Assembly (NCBI GenBank): GCA_024231375.1 | Contig: JAAEQP010000483.1 | Coordinates: 1 to 9,117, forward strand | DNA from: a bacterium | GTDB taxonomy: Bacteria; Hydrogenedentota; Hydrogenedentia; Hydrogenedentiales; SLHB01 | Direction of reading: 5' to 3' | Length of the DNA stretch: 9,117 nt | In this document: positions 7,961 to 9,117 of the stretch, piece after piece | Layout: every line of letters begins with the position of its first letter | Position numbering within the stretch: position 1 is the stretch's first letter | Notes under the pieces: model-generated | Database searches by the model: none | Told to the model about the DNA's origin: nothing | The model's input: the letters and a program-made list of their open reading frames with translations, nothing else | Translations under genes and position numbers: made by a program

Positions 7961-7964
7961 GGGA

Positions 7965-7971
7965 CCTCCCT
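7965..7971 (-). promoter_or_regulatory. Ribosome binding site supporting the TTG start of the aldo/keto reductase
   Basis: On the minus strand this reads AGGGAGG, 4 nt before TTG 7960. It is the only good Shine-Dalgarno near the N-terminus and decides between three in-frame starts. Confidence 0.6.
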
Positions 7972-8039
7972 TCGTGGATTCATCGGGTCGATGAAGGCAT
8001 GTTCGGCACTCTTCCCGCCCGGACATCGGATCTGGAGCC

Positions 8040-8074
8040 AATATACGCCTTGGTGCGCTCTCGTACCACGTGGT
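8040..8074 (-). promoter_or_regulatory. Possible promoter and palindromic operator for the aldo/keto reductase unit
   Basis: On the minus strand TATATT (8045-8040) resembles a -10 box about 80 nt before the reductase start. No good -35 is seen. A perfect 10-bp palindrome, ACCACGTGGT (8065-8074), sits where a -35 would be, so a regulator could bind there. Both calls rest on short motifs. Confidence 0.25.
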
Positions 8075-8248
8075 GGCCGTTTCCAGGCTCGTATCCCCTC
8101 CCGCCGTTCACTGGGCGCGGTGCCGAGGGGAACTTGTCGCGCTGAACGGGGATATAGGATATGTGGCAAGGGCCGAACCCGCTCGGCGTGGCCCTCGTTG
8201 GCATCTCCCTGGCCGGGGGCATGGGGAGTAGTAGGAGTGTGTGCCTAC

Positions 8249-8270
8249 CGGTCTGGGTTGCAGCAGACCG
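8249..8270 (+). repeat. Inverted repeat, 7-bp stem, 8-nt loop
   Basis: CGGTCTG (8249-8255) pairs perfectly with CAGACCG (8264-8270) and is followed by TTT. It stands three bases before the large nested palindrome, so the two could fold as neighbouring hairpins in one transcript. Confidence 0.5.
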
Positions 8271-8273
8271 TTT

Positions 8274-8350
8274 CGTGCCGCCAAGGGACGATGCGGGTGG
8301 TCGCGGAATACGTATTCCCGTCGGCCGTTCCTTCCGCCCTTGGCGGCGCG
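8274..8350. repeat. Nested 77-nt inverted repeat with a central 14-bp palindrome
   Basis: The outer arms GCCGCCAAGGG (8277-8287) and CCCTTGGCGGC (8337-8347) match over 11 bp. Three more pairs outward, one of them T-G, give 14 pairs. Inside lies a perfect palindrome, GGAATACGTATTCC (8305-8318). The outer centre is 8312 and the inner centre 8311.5, so the whole element is one near-symmetrical hairpin with partly mismatched flanks. A T-rich run (TTAGTTCTTT, 8351-8360) follows, so on the plus strand it might end transcription. It could also be a structured RNA or a small palindromic repeat element. Confidence 0.65.
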
Positions 8351-8372
8351 TTAGTTCTTTCCCCTAGGCGAT

Positions 8373-8397
8373 TAACTTGCCCGTCCTGAGCAAGTTA
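8373..8397. repeat. 8-bp inverted repeat upstream of the small-protein genes
   Basis: TAACTTGC (8373-8380) and GCAAGTTA (8390-8397) are perfect arms around a 9-nt loop. No T-run follows, so a terminator is unlikely. Its place roughly 30-50 bp upstream of a possible -10 (8425-8430) fits an operator or activator site. Confidence 0.45.
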
Positions 8398-8415
8398 CGG
8401 CTTCCCTTTCACAAT

Positions 8416-8441
8416 ATCGTGTGGTACGATGTATTCATCGT
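8416..8441 (+). promoter_or_regulatory. Possible extended -10 promoter with overlapping hairpins before the first small gene
   Basis: TGGTACGAT (8422-8430) fits an extended -10 (TGn plus TACGAT); the -35 is poor. ATCGT (8416-8420) can pair with ACGAT (8426-8430), or ACGATG (8426-8431) with CATCGT (8436-8441). The central copy can pair with only one partner at a time. A transcript from this box would start near 8437, giving a leader of about 45 nt to the ATG at 8483. Confidence 0.3.
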
Positions 8442-8482
8442 GAATCTACGCACGAACTGGTGGGAACCAAAGGAGGTGTGAA

Positions 8483-8617
8483 ATGAATCTGTGTGGACTT
8501 ATTGAAGACGCTGGGGATCAACTGCATGACTGGGGCCTGTTCGAAGTCCCGCTCCTTGGTAGCTGGCTCATGTCGCGCTTCTATCTGCTCATGTGCTTGT
8601 TCTGCGGAGGGCTCTAG
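8483..8617 (+). CDS. Small MNLC-type protein 1 (44 aa), unknown function
   Basis: A 44-residue frame starting ATG at 8483-8485, with a strong AAAGGAGGTG Shine-Dalgarno (AGGAGG core 6 nt upstream) and stopping at TAG 8615-8617. The product begins MNLCGLIEDAGDQLHDWG and continues through FEVP (20-23). The second half is hydrophobic (LLGSWLMSRFYLLMCLFC, 24-41) with a short Gly-rich tail. Cysteines are at 4, 38 and 41. The second small gene downstream encodes a protein of identical length with 14 identical residues, 12 of them in the first 23. Most identical residues use different synonymous codons, which is what a selected protein sequence would show. The first half looks like an amphipathic, acidic helix, and the second could enter a membrane. 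No known family is recognised; a membrane mini-protein, peptide signal or toxin are possibilities only. Confidence 0.8.
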   Translation: MNLCGLIEDAGDQLHDWGLFEVPLLGSWLMSRFYLLMCLFCGGL

Positions 8618-8619
8618 TA

Positions 8620-8643
8620 GCCGCTTGGGCCGCGACGAGCGGC
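8620..8643 (+). repeat. Alternative GC hairpins just after the first small gene
   Basis: GCCGCT (8620-8625) pairs with AGCGGC (8638-8643). A second copy, GCCGC (8629-8633), competes for the same right arm (8639-8643). No T-run follows, so it may be an attenuating or RNA-stabilising hairpin between the two small genes rather than a strong terminator. Confidence 0.35.
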
Positions 8644-8677
8644 ACTGGCTTAGTCTGTAACATGCGTTTTCGCGTGG

Positions 8678-8695
8678 GACGCCTGACATGGCGTC
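8678..8695 (+). repeat. 6-bp hairpin in the leader of the second small gene
   Basis: GACGCC (8678-8683) pairs perfectly with GGCGTC (8690-8695) across a 6-nt loop. It lies about 46 nt before the ATG at 8742, inside the 124-nt gap between the paired small genes. Its role is unknown; it may stabilise or regulate the message. Confidence 0.35.
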
Positions 8696-8741
8696 GGGAA
8701 TGCCCGAGTCCATGAGTGACAGCGGGTGAAGGAGAACAACC

Positions 8742-8876
8742 ATGAACCTGTGTGCGTTAGTCGAGAACTTCGGTGAGACCCTTAGCGATCTGGGGATTTT
8801 CGATATCCCCATTATTCAGTGCTTTGCCTACAGCATCTACATCTTCTGGGCCGATCTGCTGGGCTGCGACAACTAG
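8742..8876 (+). CDS. Small MNLC-type protein 2 (44 aa), paralogue of the first
   Basis: A second 44-residue frame, ATG 8742-8744 to TAG 8874-8876, with AAGGAGA about 7 nt upstream. The product begins MNLCALVENFGETLSDLG and continues through FDIP (20-23) into a hydrophobic, aromatic half (IIQCFAYSIYIFWADLLG, 24-41), ending CDN. Cysteines are at 4, 27 and 42. Shared with the first protein are M1-N-L-C, L6, E8, G11, L14, D16, G18, F20, P23, S31 and L39, plus conservative swaps (I/V7, D/N9, D/E12, L/I19, E/D21, V/I22). The shared pattern is MNLCxLxExxGxxLxDxGxF[DE][IV]P. The gap between the genes is 124 bp and a terminator-like hairpin follows 14 bp after the stop, so both are probably on one transcript, though a separate promoter is not excluded. 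Function unknown. Confidence 0.82.
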   Translation: MNLCALVENFGETLSDLGIFDIPIIQCFAYSIYIFWADLLGCDN

Positions 8877-8890
8877 AGCCACCTTTGCGG

Positions 8891-8937
8891 GCGGCCCTCG
8901 GACCCCCGGGTACCTGGGGGCCGCTCTTCTCCGTTTT
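8891..8937 (+). terminator. Probable terminator after the small-protein pair
   Basis: GCGGCCC (8891-8897) and GGGCCGC (8918-8924) form a 7-bp GC stem. CCCCC and GGGGG can extend the pairing inside it. The stem is followed by a pyrimidine-rich run, TCTTCTCCGTTTT (8925-8937). The tail is not a clean U-run, so it may be weak or need Rho. Confidence 0.55.
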
Positions 8938-8946
8938 CGCAAACGG
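8931..8946 (+). repeat. Second hairpin directly after the terminator
   Basis: CCGTTT (8931-8936) pairs perfectly with AAACGG (8941-8946) around TCGC. It overlaps the tail of the preceding terminator stem and could act as a backup or alternative fold. From 8947 to the window end (171 bp) nothing is recognised apart from a small TCTTG/CAAGA stem at 9065-9078. Confidence 0.35.
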
Positions 8947-9117
8947 GCAATGTGCGCCCGGTCGATAGCGAAAGCTCTATGCTGGCCGAAACCCGAGCAC
9001 TGCGGAAATCCCCTCCTCGCCCATAATAGCCGCTGCATCAACCATTGACTCAACCTGACGCGCCTCTTGTTTTCAAGAACCCGCGACCCCGTTCTTTCTT
9101 TTCCAGTTATCGTAGTA

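Larger units (their letters stand above)
7961..8482. other. 522-bp intergenic region rich in inverted repeats, no convincing gene
   Basis: This gap separates the minus-strand aldo/keto reductase from the plus-strand small genes. No long frame has both a ribosome binding site and a recognisable product. From about 8160 on it holds many inverted repeats. AGGGCC/GGCCCT lies near 8170-8200 with GCCGA/TCGGC inside it. CGGTCTG/CAGACCG is at 8249-8270. A nested 77-nt palindrome is at 8274-8350, TAACTTGC/GCAAGTTA at 8373-8397, and overlapping ATCGT/ACGAT hairpins at 8416-8441. The density suggests a structured transcript or regulatory DNA before the small genes. I could not match it to 6S, SRP, RNase P or tmRNA. 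Confidence 0.5.

Noticed and set aside
8161..8367. 68-codon plus-strand frame with a mildly hydrophobic start
   Set aside because: The ribosome binding site is weak and the frame runs through the nested palindrome, which better explains the sequence.
7961..8482. Whether the structured gap is 6S, SRP, RNase P or tmRNA
   Set aside because: None of their hallmark sequences was seen, including the CCA-ending acceptor of tmRNA and the conserved RNase P core.
8435..8812. 125-codon minus-strand frame over the small genes
   Set aside because: It is opposite both small genes, which have ribosome binding sites and paralogous protein sequences. This frame has neither.
8483..8876. Small genes as a type I toxin or toxin-antitoxin pair
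   Set aside because: The hydrophobic half fits loosely, but the acidic conserved N-terminus and two co-directional paralogues do not match known toxin layouts; left as unknown.
8757..9053. 98-codon minus-strand frame near the right end
   Set aside because: It covers the second small gene and its terminator; no ribosome binding site or family pattern.
1..9117. CRISPR arrays, tRNA genes, transposases
   Set aside because: No regularly spaced repeats, tRNA cloverleaf ends or transposase-like proteins were seen.

Overview
The window is GC-rich and bacterial. It has strong Shine-Dalgarno sequences and several divergent Gfo/Idh/MocA oxidoreductases beside a sugar:cation symporter. That mix is common in environmental planctomycete, lentisphaerote or hydrogenedentote-type heterotrophs. 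The phylum is an inference; no rRNA or other marker gene is present.

Layout: (1) 1-4788, minus strand: a four-gene operon read right to left. It holds two Gfo/Idh/MocA dehydrogenases, a third one fused to a C-terminal SCP2-like domain, and a GPH-family (MelB-like) symporter cut by the left edge. The gaps are 35-75 bp and every gene has a clear ribosome binding site, so this looks like an uptake and oxidation module for a sugar or sugar derivative. (2) 4789-4963: a divergent intergenic region with a TATAAT box facing the operon. (3) 4964-6085, plus: an unrecognised 373-residue protein with paired Cys and His residues. (4) 6099-7960, minus: an aldo/keto reductase (TTG start) followed by a LEA14-like lipoprotein, probably co-transcribed. 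The lipoprotein converges on gene 3 with only 13 bp between them. (5) 7961-8482: a 522-bp intergenic stretch with no convincing gene but many inverted repeats, including a 77-nt nested palindrome at 8274-8350. (6) 8483-8876, plus: two small genes of exactly 44 codons each. They encode related proteins beginning MNLC, each has its own Shine-Dalgarno, and they are followed by a terminator-like hairpin. (7) 8947-9117: nothing recognised.

The most novel item is the pair of 44-residue paralogous proteins. At 10 of the 13 aligned identical residues (start Met excluded) the codons differ only synonymously, so the protein sequence has been selected. Next are the Gfo/Idh/MocA-SCP2 fusion and the structured leader region before the small genes. 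The operon enzymes are assigned at family level only; substrates cannot be read from the sequence.
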